Below are positions 29,845 through 38,192 of a stretch of DNA of 64,000 nt, piece by piece. Source of the stretch: Alphaproteobacteria bacterium (GTDB lineage Bacteria > Pseudomonadota > Alphaproteobacteria > Micavibrionales > Micavibrionaceae). The position numbers and the translations under genes were made by a program. The stretch spans positions 222,170 to 286,169 of the forward strand of contig JAGRKE010000015.1 in the NCBI GenBank assembly GCA_020442385.1. The letters are read 5' to 3'. The notes under the pieces are model-generated. The model worked only from the letters and a program-made list of their open reading frames with translations. It had not been told where the DNA came from and did no database searches. The stretch's first letter is position 1. Each line of letters opens with the position of its first letter.

Positions 29845-31653
29845 TTAAACCAGTTTCTTATCAAATTGCTTGGCATCGGCGGCCAAAATCATTTCATTAT
29901 GCGCTTTGCCCGATGGAATCATCGGGAAGCAATTTTCCCGCTGGTCGACGCGTACATCAACGATTGTGACGCGGTCGGTGTGCAGCATTTCTTCAATGAC
30001 CCCATCCAATTCTTTCGGCGTTTCCGCGCGCAGGCCAATCCCGCCATAGGCTTCGGCGAGCTTGACGAAATCGGGTAGGCTCTCGGTGTAGCTTTCAGAA
30101 TAGCGCTCCCCATGCAGCAACTCCTGCCATTGGCGAACCATGCCCATCCATTGATTGTTCAGGATAAAAATTTTCACCGGCAGGCGGTACTGCACAGCCG
30201 TGCTCATCTCCTGAATATTCATCAGGATCGAAGCCTCACCCGCAACATCAATCACCAGAGCGTCTGGATGTGCCATTTGCGCGCCGATTGCGGCGGGAAA
30301 GCCGTAACCCATCGTGCCCAGCCCGCCCGAGGTCATCCAGCGGTTGGGCTGATTGAAGGGCAAAAACTGCGCCGCCCACATTTGGTGCTGGCCGACTTCA
30401 GTGGTTATGAAGGTCTCGCGCGGATCGGTCTGTGTGAAGTGACGCAGGCGCTCCAGAGCATATTGCGGCTTGATGATCTTGCTGTCTTTTTGATAGGCAA
30501 GGCAGTCTTTGGCGCGCCATTTATCAATTTGCGCCCACCATTTCTTCAGCGTCCTGGCGTCTGTTTCGTAATTTTTGTTGCGCCAGACTTGCAGCATAAC
30601 CTCAATCGCTTTTTTCGCATCGGCGATAATCGGAATATGTACAGGCACATTTTTATTGATCGAGCTGGGGTCGATATCGATATGAATTTTTACTGAATTG
30701 GGTGCGAATTTATCGAGGCGCCCGGTCACGCGGTCATCAAAGCGCGCGCCGATGCAAATCATCACATCGCAATCATGCATCGCCCAGTTGGCCTCGAACG
30801 TGCCGTGCATCCCCAGCATGCCCAGCCATTGCTGATCATCTGCAGGATATGCGCCAAGCCCCATCAGGGTGGAGGTGATCGGGAAACCTGTTTCGCGCAC
30901 CAACTCGCGCAGCAGCACACTGGCCTGCGGCCCTGCATTAATCACGCCGCCGCCTGTGTAAAAGACGGGCTTTTTCGCGCTGGCCATCAGCTCGACCGCG
31001 GCTTCAATAGCCGCCATATCGGGATCGGTTTTTGGGAAGTATTTATGCTTCATCGAGTTTTCCGGCTGGCAATAGCTGCCGCGTGCAAACTGAATGTCTT
31101 TAGGAATATCAATCACGACCGGGCCGGGCCGACCGCTGCGCGCAACGTGGAAAGCCTCGTGCACTGTCGCGGCCAGATCATTCGCATCTTTGACCAGATA
31201 GTTATGCTTGGTACAGGGGCGGGTGATACCTGTTGTATCGGCCTCTTGGAACGCGTCTGTTCCGATCAAAAAGCTCGGTACCTGCCCGGTTATGCAGACA
31301 ATCGGAATGGAATCGAGCAGCGCATCGGTTAGGCCCGTTACCGCATTGGTTGCGCCGGGACCAGAGGTTACAAGAACGCAGCCCACCTTGCCAGTGGAAC
31401 GCGCATAGCCTTCTGCCGCATGCGCCGCGCCTTGCTCATGGCGGCACAGCACATGGCGGATTTTATCTTGCTGGTAAATGGCATCATAAATCGGAAGCAC
31501 AGCACCGCCGGGATAACCAAAAATAACCTCAACGCCCTGATCGGCCAGCGCCTTCAGCACCAATTCCGCCCCGGTCAGCTGCTTGGGCGCAATCTTTTTT
31601 GCCGTGTCCGGCTTTTCTTTTTTGGCGTCGCGTTTGGCTTTTGTTGTGCTCAT
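29845..31653 (-). CDS. ilvB: Acetolactate synthase large (catalytic) subunit
   Basis: A 602-residue ThDP-dependent enzyme that makes acetolactate and acetohydroxybutyrate, the first common step of branched-chain amino acid synthesis. The catalytic Glu lies in LCRHEQGAAHAAEGYARSTGKVG. The FAD region includes the IARPCTKHN-type segment here read as ITRPCTKHN. The central domain has FPITSTLMGLGAYP. The ThDP/Mg motif is GEASILMNIQE with Asn27 bases later in LNNQWMGMVRQWQ. The N-terminus carries a 25-residue Lys-rich extension (AKRDAKKEKPDTAKK). Upstream lie an attenuator and leader peptide. It is the first gene of ilvB-ilvN-lipoprotein-ilvC. Confidence 0.96.
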   Translation of the reverse strand: MSTTKAKRDAKKEKPDTAKKIAPKQLTGAELVLKALADQGVEVIFGYPGGAVLPIYDAIYQQDKIRHVLCRHEQGAAHAAEGYARSTGKVGCVLVTSGPGATNAVTGLTDALLDSIPIVCITGQVPSFLIGTDAFQEADTTGITRPCTKHNYLVKDANDLAATVHEAFHVARSGRPGPVVIDIPKDIQFARGSYCQPENSMKHKYFPKTDPDMAAIEAAVELMASAKKPVFYTGGGVINAGPQASVLLRELVRETGFPITSTLMGLGAYPADDQQWLGMLGMHGTFEANWAMHDCDVMICIGARFDDRVTGRLDKFAPNSVKIHIDIDPSSINKNVPVHIPIIADAKKAIEVMLQVWRNKNYETDARTLKKWWAQIDKWRAKDCLAYQKDSKIIKPQYALERLRHFTQTDPRETFITTEVGQHQMWAAQFLPFNQPNRWMTSGGLGTMGYGFPAAIGAQMAHPDALVIDVAGEASILMNIQEMSTAVQYRLPVKIFILNNQWMGMVRQWQELLHGERYSESYTESLPDFVKLAEAYGGIGLRAETPKELDGVIEEMLHTDRVTIVDVRVDQRENCFPMIPSGKAHNEMILAADAKQFDKKLV

Positions 31654-31692
31654 TTTTTGTCTTTCGTTGCGTGTGTCCTGTTTTTACGCATT

Positions 31693-31720
31693 AAAAAAGC
31701 CCCGGCTGGTGGGCTGGGGC
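31693..31720 (-). terminator. Attenuator terminator upstream of ilvB
   Basis: On the minus strand GCCCC (31720-31716) pairs with GGGGC (31703-31699) and is followed by six T. It lies between the leader peptide stop and ilvB. The GCCCC arm is also complementary to GGGGC (31766-31762) inside the leader peptide gene, so two mutually exclusive structures are possible. Confidence 0.7.
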
Positions 31721-31748
31721 GTTTCGCGGTTTGCTTTTGTCCAAAGAA

Positions 31749-31823
31749 CTAGCTGCGCGAGGCCCCTTCGGCCAGCACGAGTACAAGTACAATGTTCTCC
31801 AGCGTTTTTAAAGCATTAATCAT
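31749..31823 (-). CDS. ilv leader peptide (attenuation)
   Basis: A 24-residue ORF (ATG 31823 to TAG) with IVLVLVL at residues 11-17: seven regulatory codons in a row (ATT GTA CTT GTA CTC GTG CTG) for Ile, Val and Leu, the end products of the downstream operon. It ends in AEGASRS. Its last codons carry a GGCC/GGCC self-pairing hairpin (31760-31773) that can pause the ribosome, and a GGGGC segment that could pair with the terminator arm. This is the classical design for amino-acid-controlled attenuation of ilv operons. AAGGTGG lies 6 bases upstream of the ATG as ribosome site. Confidence 0.82.
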   Translation of the reverse strand: MINALKTLENIVLVLVLAEGASRS

Positions 31824-31877
31824 GGTTTCCACCTTAAGCGCTTTTAGCGGGGAAATGCAAATATTTTTAAGATCCCC

Positions 31878-32054
31878 AAAAGCAAAAGCGCGATCAGGGT
31901 GTGCAGTTGGAGGAGGTCTGCGTGCCTGATTTCGCGCTTTGGTACATAAGTTTTAAGCGGGGATTGTCCCTGTTTAACTTATATCTTTTTTCAGTTGTCG
32001 GGGTCTTTTCGACCCTCATTTACACCCTCAGTTACAACCGCTTTTCCTTTGTAC
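31878..32054 (-). ncRNA. Structured 5' leader or sRNA with anti-Shine-Dalgarno loop
   Basis: Downstream of a good minus-strand promoter and upstream of the ilv leader peptide, three hairpins occur in order. The first is GGGTC/GACCC (32001-32015). The second is ATAAGTT/AACTTAT with an inner GGGA/TCCC (31946-31982). The third is a long stem GCGCGAAATCAGG with CCTGATCGCGC (31888-31937) whose apical loop exposes CCTCCTCC. A T-rich stretch (TTTTGCTTTT) follows, so the third can act as a terminator. Loops with CCUCCUCCC occur in alphaproteobacterial stress sRNAs (CcsR/cuckoo type). Whether this is an sRNA, or an ilv leader part, or both, cannot be decided by eye. Confidence 0.5.
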
Positions 32055-32060
32055 GATTTC

Positions 32061-32090
32061 AGATTACGAAATAAACATTCGTATAGTCAA
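32061..32090 (-). promoter_or_regulatory. Promoter of the ilvB leader transcript
   Basis: TTGACT (32090-32085) and TAATCT (32066-32061) on the minus strand are 18 bp apart. The predicted start near 32054 lies about 230 bases upstream of the leader peptide ATG. Confidence 0.6.
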
Positions 32091-32179
32091 CAATAAATAT
32101 AATAAAATTTCAAAAAAAGAAATAAAGTTATAATTAAAGGTAAGATTATTGCGTTCTGCCTTGAAAGGACACAAAAAAA

Positions 32180-32209
32180 TTGACTCTCGCCGAAGGGTGT
32201 CTCTACTAT
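32180..32209 (+). promoter_or_regulatory. Plus-strand promoter with no gene behind it
   Basis: TTGACT and TACTAT with an 18-bp spacer on the plus strand. The predicted start near 32216 is only ~38 bases upstream of a terminator on the same strand, so the unit has no room for a gene. Confidence 0.55.
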
Positions 32210-32228
32210 ACTACAGCTTCAAAGTTTC

Positions 32229-32253
32229 AGGGCGCATTGTGCGCCCTTTTTTT
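32229..32253 (+). terminator. Strong terminator, plus orientation
   Basis: AGGGCGCA pairs with TGCGCCCT around the loop TTG and is followed by seven T on the plus strand only. It does not serve miaA, whose minus-strand continuation lacks a T-run, and no plus-strand gene precedes it. Confidence 0.85.
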
Positions 32254-32261
32254 AATGCTTT

Positions 32262-33134
32262 TTACAGCTGATTCCTAAACCACGTCACTTGGCGTTTGGC
32301 GTAGCGGCGGGTGATTCCCTGCGCGCGCTCAATGGCTTCATCCTTGCTCATCTGCCCGGCCAGATAGGCCCGCAGCTGTTTGAAGCCGAGCGCTTTGCAC
32401 AGGGGTACGCCCTCATTCACCTCACCGGATTTTATGCGCTTATCGAACGCCTCAACCTCTTCCAGCGCGCCGTGATCGATCATCCATTCAAAGCGCTCAT
32501 TACAGCGGCGGTAAAGCTCCTCGCGCTCAGGTAAGGTTTTGTGAATTTCAAAATTCCAATGATCGGGCGGGCCTTCGCGGTCCAGCTTTTGCCATTCCGC
32601 AAGAGATTTGCCTGTGGCCTCCAAAACCTCCATCGCGCGGATAACGCGGGCCTTGTGATTGACATGAAAGCGCGCCGCCATGACGGGATCGCGCGCTTCC
32701 AGCTCGGCATAAAATTTTTCAGCGCCGAGCGTCTCGTAGCGTGCCACGACGCGCTCGCGCACCTCTTCGGGGATATCAGGCATGGGGGAGAGGCCATCGA
32801 TCAGCGCCTTGATATACAGGCCCGTTCCGCCGCAAATAATCGGCGTTTGTCCGGCGTCCAGAACCTCATGGATGATCGGCAAGGCCAGCTCGCGCCAATT
32901 CCCGGCCGAGCAGACATCATTCGGATGTAGCGCGGCATACAGACGGTGGGGCGCAGTATTCAGGTCCTGCGCGCTCGGTTGTGCACTGAGAATCGGCAGG
33001 TCGTCATACAGCTGCATGGAATCGCAGTTAATGATGACCCCATCCAGCTTTTGAGCAAGCTCCAGCGCTTTTGCAGACTTACCGCTTGCCGTTGGTCCGG
33101 CAATGATGTGGATGGTCTGCGGGGCGCTATTCAC
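32262..33134 (-). CDS. miaA: tRNA dimethylallyltransferase
   Basis: A 290-residue enzyme that transfers dimethylallyl to A37 of tRNAs reading UNN codons. The P-loop GPTASGKSAKA is at residues 12-22, the catalytic region has INCDSMQLYDDLPILSAQPS, and DGLSPMPDIPEEVR and KALGFKQLRAYL match the family. Length is typical. It starts with GTG at 33134, eight bases inside the end of degP, so it is translationally coupled to the quality-control operon. No terminator for it is visible downstream on its own strand. Confidence 0.95.
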   Translation of the reverse strand: MNSAPQTIHIIAGPTASGKSAKALELAQKLDGVIINCDSMQLYDDLPILSAQPSAQDLNTAPHRLYAALHPNDVCSAGNWRELALPIIHEVLDAGQTPIICGGTGLYIKALIDGLSPMPDIPEEVRERVVARYETLGAEKFYAELEARDPVMAARFHVNHKARVIRAMEVLEATGKSLAEWQKLDREGPPDHWNFEIHKTLPEREELYRRCNERFEWMIDHGALEEVEAFDKRIKSGEVNEGVPLCKALGFKQLRAYLAGQMSKDEAIERAQGITRRYAKRQVTWFRNQL

Positions 33135-34623
33135 CGTTCTTATTGTCTTTCTTGGCCAGCTTCAGCGCCACAAAGCGCACATCGCCTTCGCGGTTGATCA
33201 GCAGCAAGGTCGAAGAGCGCTGCTTTTTCACAGCATCGTCAACAAGGGCCTGAATGTCTGCGGGCTTTGTGACAGGCTTTTGATCAATTTCCACGATTAC
33301 ATCTCCGGCCATAAGACCTTTACGGGCGGCTTCGGAGTTGCGTTCGATCTCGTCAATCAGAACGCCGTTGACTTCGTTGCTGATATCGTAATCTTGACGT
33401 AGTGCGCCGCTGAGCTCTTTTACGGTCAGGCCCACAGGATCGATTTTTGTGCCTTTTGTTTCGGCCGCCGGGCTGTCGGAAGCCGAAGCCAGAACGCCGT
33501 CTTCCTCGGCTTTTTCTAGCTCGCCCACCTTCACCCTGATGGCCTTTTTCTGATTGCCGCGCCATACGACAACATTGGCTTCGGAATCAATCGGCGTTTC
33601 GGCCACAGTGCGCGGCAGGGTGCGCATTTCGTCAATTGTGGTGCCGTTAAAGCTTAAGATTACATCGCCGGCTTCAATACCGCTTTTCGCGGCCGGACCG
33701 TCGGTTGTCACGCTGGCAACCAGCGCGCCGCGTGCTTTATCCAGCCCAAGGCTTTCCGCAATTTCATCGGTGACGCTTTGGATGCGCACGCCCAGCCAAC
33801 CGCGGCGTGTGCGTCCATATTGAATGATTTGTTTAATGACAGGCTCGGCCAACGCGGAAGGGATCGCAAACCCAATTCCGACAGAGCCGCCGGTAGGGCT
33901 GAAGATGGCGGTGTTAATACCGATCACTTCGCCCTCCAGATTAAACATCGGTCCGCCGGAATTTCCGCGGTTGATGGACGCATCGGTCTGGATAAAATCA
34001 TCATAAGGCCCGGCGCTAATATCGCGCTGGCGGGCGGATACGATACCGGCCGTGACCGTGCCGCCGAGACCAAACGGGTTGCCGATCGCCAAAACCCAAT
34101 CACCAACGCGCAGCGGGTCGCTATTGCCGAATTTAACGGCGGTGAGTTTTTTGTCGGTCTCAACTTTTAAAACCGCAATATCGGTTTTCTCATCGCGACC
34201 GATGACTTCAGCTTCAAAAGTTTCGTCATCATAAAAAGTGACGCGCACCTCGTCGGCATCCTTAATCACGTGGTTATTGGTGATGACATAGCCTTTTTCC
34301 GCATCAATCACGAAACCAGACCCCAAAGAAGCAGGCGGAACAAGCGGCATCGCGCCTTGCCCGCGCGGGCCCATAAATTGTTCAAAGAAATCTTCGAAGG
34401 GCGATCCGGGCGGAAATTGGGGCATATCGGGATAATTTTGCGGCTCTTCCATCTTTTGCGTTGAAGAGATATTGACCACAGCCGGTAAAAGCTTTTCTGC
34501 TAGGTCAGCAAAGCTGCCCGGATGGTCATTTGAAAAAAGTTCAGCATGGGCTGTGTGTGTAAGTCCGGCAGGGCCTACGCTCAAAGCCAAAACGGCAAAC
34601 GATGCCAAGATGATTTTGCGCAT
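33127..34623 (-). CDS. degP: Periplasmic serine protease/chaperone DegP (Do/HtrA family)
   Basis: A 498-residue protein with a signal peptide ending around THTAHA (residue ~26), placing it in the periplasm. The trypsin-like catalytic triad is visible: His ~117 in TNNHVIKD, Asp ~145 in KTDIAVLKV, Ser ~220 in NRGNSGGPMF. Two PDZ domains follow, the first with GWLGVRIQ and GLDKARGALVASV, the second with PVGLTVKELS and GVLIDEIERNS. Residues ~60-90 form the Gly/Pro-rich LA-loop-like insert. It degrades or refolds damaged envelope proteins. It follows hflKC and DUF2065 and overlaps miaA, giving a quality-control operon. Confidence 0.95.
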   Translation of the reverse strand: MRKIILASFAVLALSVGPAGLTHTAHAELFSNDHPGSFADLAEKLLPAVVNISSTQKMEEPQNYPDMPQFPPGSPFEDFFEQFMGPRGQGAMPLVPPASLGSGFVIDAEKGYVITNNHVIKDADEVRVTFYDDETFEAEVIGRDEKTDIAVLKVETDKKLTAVKFGNSDPLRVGDWVLAIGNPFGLGGTVTAGIVSARQRDISAGPYDDFIQTDASINRGNSGGPMFNLEGEVIGINTAIFSPTGGSVGIGFAIPSALAEPVIKQIIQYGRTRRGWLGVRIQSVTDEIAESLGLDKARGALVASVTTDGPAAKSGIEAGDVILSFNGTTIDEMRTLPRTVAETPIDSEANVVVWRGNQKKAIRVKVGELEKAEEDGVLASASDSPAAETKGTKIDPVGLTVKELSGALRQDYDISNEVNGVLIDEIERNSEAARKGLMAGDVIVEIDQKPVTKPADIQALVDDAVKKQRSSTLLLINREGDVRFVALKLAKKDNKNGE

Positions 34624-34702
34624 ATTTTTCCTCCAGTTGTGTGTCCAGATGGTTAGAGTCGAGCCATTAAGTTAGGGCGATTGTGCGGGCGGGTCAACGC
34701 CC

Positions 34703-34903
34703 TTAAAATTTTGCGATGAACCAAAGCGATAAAAGCCCCAAGGCCGCCATCATAAGACCGAACTGGCGCAGCTTCTCGGTCGGCAGGGATAAGGCCATTG
34801 CCATCATGCGTTTCACGGCATCGGTAAAGAGCGCGTAGATTAAACCCTCTATTACAAAAACGAGAGCCAGAGCGCTTAAGATATAGGTGGTAAAGGAATC
34901 CAT
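34703..34903 (-). CDS. DUF2065 small membrane protein
   Basis: A 66-residue protein with two hydrophobic segments (~7-26 and ~46-63). The sequence MDSFTTYILSALALVFVIEGL is the typical DUF2065 start, and MALSLPTEKLRQFG and GLLSLWFIA complete the family pattern. Members are found beside hflC in many proteobacteria, as here: 14 bp after the hflC stop and before degP. Role unknown; location suggests a small accessory of HflKC/FtsH or DegP. Full length. Confidence 0.85.
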   Translation of the reverse strand: MDSFTTYILSALALVFVIEGLIYALFTDAVKRMMAMALSLPTEKLRQFGLMMAALGLLSLWFIAKF

Positions 34904-34917
34904 GCATCCTCGCGCGT

Positions 34918-35880
34918 TTAATTTACGCCGCGATCATCGAAATAGCGCAGAAAGTCGCTCTTGGGTGAGAGGATCAGGCGGGTCTCAGGATCGGCCAAAG
35001 TGTTTTTGTAGGCCTCCATTGAGCGCATAAATCCATAAAAATCTTTATCCTTGTTAAAGGCATCGGCGTAGATTTTAATGGCTTCTTTATCGCCCTGACC
35101 TTTGATTTTTTCGGAATCCCTGTTGGCTTCGGCCAGAATAACCGTACGTTCTTTTTCTGCGGTCGAGCGGATTTCCAAAGCGCGCTCTTCACCGCGTGCG
35201 CGGGTTTCTGTGGCGCGTTTCTTCAGTTCGGAAATCATACGGCGCACTGTTGAGGTTCGAAGGTCAGCTGTCAGATCGGCGCGCACAATACGAACATCAA
35301 CGATCTCAATGCCCAGACGGTCATTTTTGGTTCGGTTATTCACGCGGGCCTTGATGCCATTCATAACCTGCGTTCTTTCTTCCGAAAGCAGTTCTTTCAG
35401 GGTGGTCCGGCCTAAAACGCCGCGCGTTGCGTCATTCAAAATTGTTTTCAGGCGGCTATTTGCGCCGCTGACCGTGCGCAGTGTTTTAAGAAATTGTAGC
35501 GGATCTACAATTTTATAGCGCGCGAATGTATCGACGATAATCGGCTCCCCGCTTACATCTTCGATAATCGGGCCATCGATAATATCGGTCTCTGTTTCGT
35601 TTTCCTGTTCCTCTTTTGGGACGGGTTTTGCGATCAGTGAGCTGGAAATAACAACCTGCTCAGGATCGGGATCAACCGAGAGAATACGGCCGTCAAAATA
35701 CTGCACACTCTGGATAATAGGAATCTTAATATGCAGGCCGGGGCTGCGTGGTTCGCCAACCGGGTCGCCAAGTTGCAGAACAATTGCTTGCTGGCGCTGG
35801 TCGACGATAAAGAAGGTTTGTGCAGCCAAAATCGCGACGATGACGAGAATAGAAAAAAGAGGAACAAGTGATTTTTGCAT
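34918..35880 (-). CDS. hflC: HflC, SPFH-domain regulator of FtsH
   Basis: A 320-residue SPFH-family inner-membrane protein. A TM segment at ~8-27 (VPLFSILVIVAILAAQTFF) anchors it with the bulk in the periplasm. The band-7 domain ~28-240 has FIVDQRQQAIVLQLG and VDTFARYKIVDPLQF. A coiled-coil C-terminus includes ARGEERALEIRSTAEKER and YGFMRSMEAYKN. With HflK it forms a cage around FtsH and restrains its proteolysis. A 16-residue insertion at ~93-115 (Glu-rich, ETETDIIDGP) is unusual. It is encoded 17 bp after hflK. Confidence 0.94.
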   Translation of the reverse strand: MQKSLVPLFSILVIVAILAAQTFFIVDQRQQAIVLQLGDPVGEPRSPGLHIKIPIIQSVQYFDGRILSVDPDPEQVVISSSLIAKPVPKEEQENETETDIIDGPIIEDVSGEPIIVDTFARYKIVDPLQFLKTLRTVSGANSRLKTILNDATRGVLGRTTLKELLSEERTQVMNGIKARVNNRTKNDRLGIEIVDVRIVRADLTADLRTSTVRRMISELKKRATETRARGEERALEIRSTAEKERTVILAEANRDSEKIKGQGDKEAIKIYADAFNKDKDFYGFMRSMEAYKNTLADPETRLILSPKSDFLRYFDDRGVN

Positions 35881-35897
35881 GTGATTTATCCTATCCT

Positions 35898-37025
35898 TTA
35901 ATTCTGCGCGTTTTGGGTTTTGGTGGATTTTAACTCATTGAGCGGCAGATAGGGCACAACGCCGTTGCCGCTATTTTCATCAAGAATGATCTTTTGTGAG
36001 TTACGAAGAACGCTCTCCATTGTCTCAATGTAAATACGCTCCTTGGTCACATCTTTGCCGCTCAAATAGGCTTGATAAACCGAATTAAAGCGATCCGCGT
36101 CCCCGTTTGAGCGGGCAATGGCTGCTTGCTTATACGCTTCTGCCTCTTGAATCATCTGAATGGCTTGCCCGCGTGCCTTTGGCAGAATATCGGCGCGATA
36201 AGCTTCGGCGCGGTTTTGCACATCCTCGGCATCCTGCTTGGCTGATTGCACGTCTTGGAAGGCGTTTTGCACATCCGGGTGCACTTCCGCTTGCTCAATT
36301 AGAACCTGCGTAATATTCACGCCGGATTTATATTCATCAAGGTTTTTTTGAATGATTTCCTTGGTGCGGTCGGCCACGTTCTGACGCTCATTGGTGATAA
36401 TCGGGAACATATTGGTTTGACCGACCACCTCGCGGATCGCGCTTTCTGCGACCTTTTTAATGGTGTTTTCCTGATCATTAATCTCAAAAAGATATTCTTC
36501 GGAGGATTTAATATTCCACTGAATCTCCAGATCCAGATCAACAATATTGCGGTCCGATGTCAGCATCAGGCTCTCTTCGGGCACATCGCGGCGACCATCT
36601 GCGCGGCCTCTCCCGTAAGCTTCGCTGAACCCAATCGTCATTTTACGAATCTCTTCAACGTTAATCACGGTTGCGGTTTCAATCGGCGCGGGCAGGTGAT
36701 AGCCAAGTCCCGGATCGGCTTGCGTGCGTGTCCACTCACCAAAGCGCTGGATGACGGCATGTTCGCCTGGATTGACCACGTAAAAACCACTGGCGAGCCA
36801 CAAAACGACAAAACCAATGATTATAAGTCCGAAAATTTTGCCACCGCCGCCATCGCCGCCGGGCATAACTTGGCGGAAGTTTTCATGCGCCTTGCGCAGC
36901 ATCTCATCAAGCTCGGGTGGTTCACCGCCGCCGCCTTGTCCGCTGCCAGAGCCCCACGGACCTTTTGTTCCACCTTTATCGTCGTTACTGCTGGAGCCCC
37001 ATGGGTTTTTGCGTTTTCCGGCCAT
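35898..37025 (-). CDS. hflK: HflK, SPFH-domain partner of HflC
   Basis: A 375-residue partner of HflC. The Gly/Ser/Lys-rich N-terminus (NPWGSSSNDDKGGTKGPWGSG) is the cytoplasmic tail typical of HflK. The TM segment is at ~65-83 (FGLIIIGFVVLWLASGFYVV), and the SPFH domain follows from GEHAVIQRFGEWTRTQADPGLG. C-terminal helices include QDVQSAKQDAEDVQNRAEAY and RIYIETMESVLRNSQKII. The first gene of the hflK-hflC-DUF2065-degP-miaA unit. It is divergent from mrp with a 93-bp spacer for both promoters. Confidence 0.94.
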   Translation of the reverse strand: MAGKRKNPWGSSSNDDKGGTKGPWGSGSGQGGGGEPPELDEMLRKAHENFRQVMPGGDGGGGKIFGLIIIGFVVLWLASGFYVVNPGEHAVIQRFGEWTRTQADPGLGYHLPAPIETATVINVEEIRKMTIGFSEAYGRGRADGRRDVPEESLMLTSDRNIVDLDLEIQWNIKSSEEYLFEINDQENTIKKVAESAIREVVGQTNMFPIITNERQNVADRTKEIIQKNLDEYKSGVNITQVLIEQAEVHPDVQNAFQDVQSAKQDAEDVQNRAEAYRADILPKARGQAIQMIQEAEAYKQAAIARSNGDADRFNSVYQAYLSGKDVTKERIYIETMESVLRNSQKIILDENSGNGVVPYLPLNELKSTKTQNAQN

Positions 37026-37118
37026 TTTTAAAAGTCCACTTTGCCAATTGAAATTCTATGGCTTATAACAATATCGCTTTTATGCTGGAAAGCAAGGGTA
37101 AGAGCGCAAGGGGCGCAA

Positions 37119-38192
37119 ATGAAAATGAGCCGACTTTCAAAAGAACAGGTCTTGGAAATATTATCCGCCGTAAAGGCACCGGATGAGGGCACAGATATTG
37201 TGGCTTCCGGCATGGTTTCGGGGTTGCAAGTGGGCAAAAACGGTGATGTATTCTTCGCGATCGAGGTTGATCCCGCGCGCGGTGCGGCGCTAGAGCCTTT
37301 GCGCCAAGAGGCTGAGCGCGTTGTTGGTGCGCTCAAAGGCGTGAAAAAGGTTACGGCTGTGCTGACAGCTGAGAATCCTGCGTCTGAAAACACACGTACA
37401 CCCCCGGCCAATCACGATCCGCACGGTATGAATAAGAACCCGCGTTTGAATTTGCCTGTGAGGTATATAATTGCCGTGGCTTCGGGCAAGGGTGGGGTGG
37501 GGAAGTCGACTATTTCTTATAACATTTCCATTGCATTAGCCAAAAATAGCCAATTAAAAATAGGACTTCTGGATGCCGATATTTATGGGCCGAGCCAGCC
37601 GCGCTTGATGGGGCTGGAGGGGCGAAAACCGGGCAATGACGGCGAGAAAATTGAGCCGCTGGAGGCCCATGGCGTAAAAGTGATGTCGATTGGCTTCATG
37701 GTCGACCAGAATAAGGCGCTGGTTTGGCGCGGGCCGATGGTGCAAAGCGCGCTGTATCAGATGCTGCGTGATGTGAATTGGGGCAGCGCCGATGATCCGC
37801 TGGATATCCTCATTGTTGATATGCCGCCTGGCACAGGCGATGCGCAGTTGACGATGGCGCAGAAAGTGCCTCTGGCGGGCGCGATTATCGTCTCTACGCC
37901 GCAAGATATTGCCCTGATGGATGCGCGGCGCGGAATAGAGATGTTTGGCGCGGTAAATGTGCCGGTTTTGGGTGTTATCGAGAATATGAGCACGCATGTT
38001 TGCTCGAATTGCGGGCATGAGGAGCATATTTTCGGCCATGGTGGCGCGCGCGCGGAGGCAGAAAAGCTCGGCGTACCGTTTTTGGGGGAAATTCCGCTTC
38101 ATATCGATATTCGTGAGAATGCAGATGCGGGCCAGCCCTCAGAAGGCTATTTCGATGCTATCGCCGAGAAAATTATCGCCGCTCTAAAGTGA
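37119..38192 (+). CDS. mrp: Mrp/ApbC Fe-S cluster carrier ATPase
   Basis: A 357-residue P-loop ATPase. An N-terminal MIP18-like domain (~1-85) precedes an extended linker, then the deviant Walker A ASGKGGVGKSTISYN. The Asp switch DADIYGPSQPRLMG, Walker B-like DILIVDMPPGTGDAQL and CSNCGHEEHIFGHGG with the CxxC dimer-bridging cysteines complete the pattern. It binds and delivers Fe-S clusters. The start at 37119 is preferred over the longer frame from 37041 because AAGGGGCG sits just upstream and the extra residues are not family-like. It is convergent with folA, overlapping at 38173-38192. Confidence 0.94.
   Translation: MKMSRLSKEQVLEILSAVKAPDEGTDIVASGMVSGLQVGKNGDVFFAIEVDPARGAALEPLRQEAERVVGALKGVKKVTAVLTAENPASENTRTPPANHDPHGMNKNPRLNLPVRYIIAVASGKGGVGKSTISYNISIALAKNSQLKIGLLDADIYGPSQPRLMGLEGRKPGNDGEKIEPLEAHGVKVMSIGFMVDQNKALVWRGPMVQSALYQMLRDVNWGSADDPLDILIVDMPPGTGDAQLTMAQKVPLAGAIIVSTPQDIALMDARRGIEMFGAVNVPVLGVIENMSTHVCSNCGHEEHIFGHGGARAEAEKLGVPFLGEIPLHIDIRENADAGQPSEGYFDAIAEKIIAALK

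Noticed and set aside
30112..31332. Long plus-strand ORFs opposite ilvB
   Set aside because: They are shadows of the GC-biased ilvB codons without homology or ribosome sites.
37041..37118. N-terminal extension of mrp
   Set aside because: The extra 26 residues are not family-like and a ribosome site sits just before 37119.
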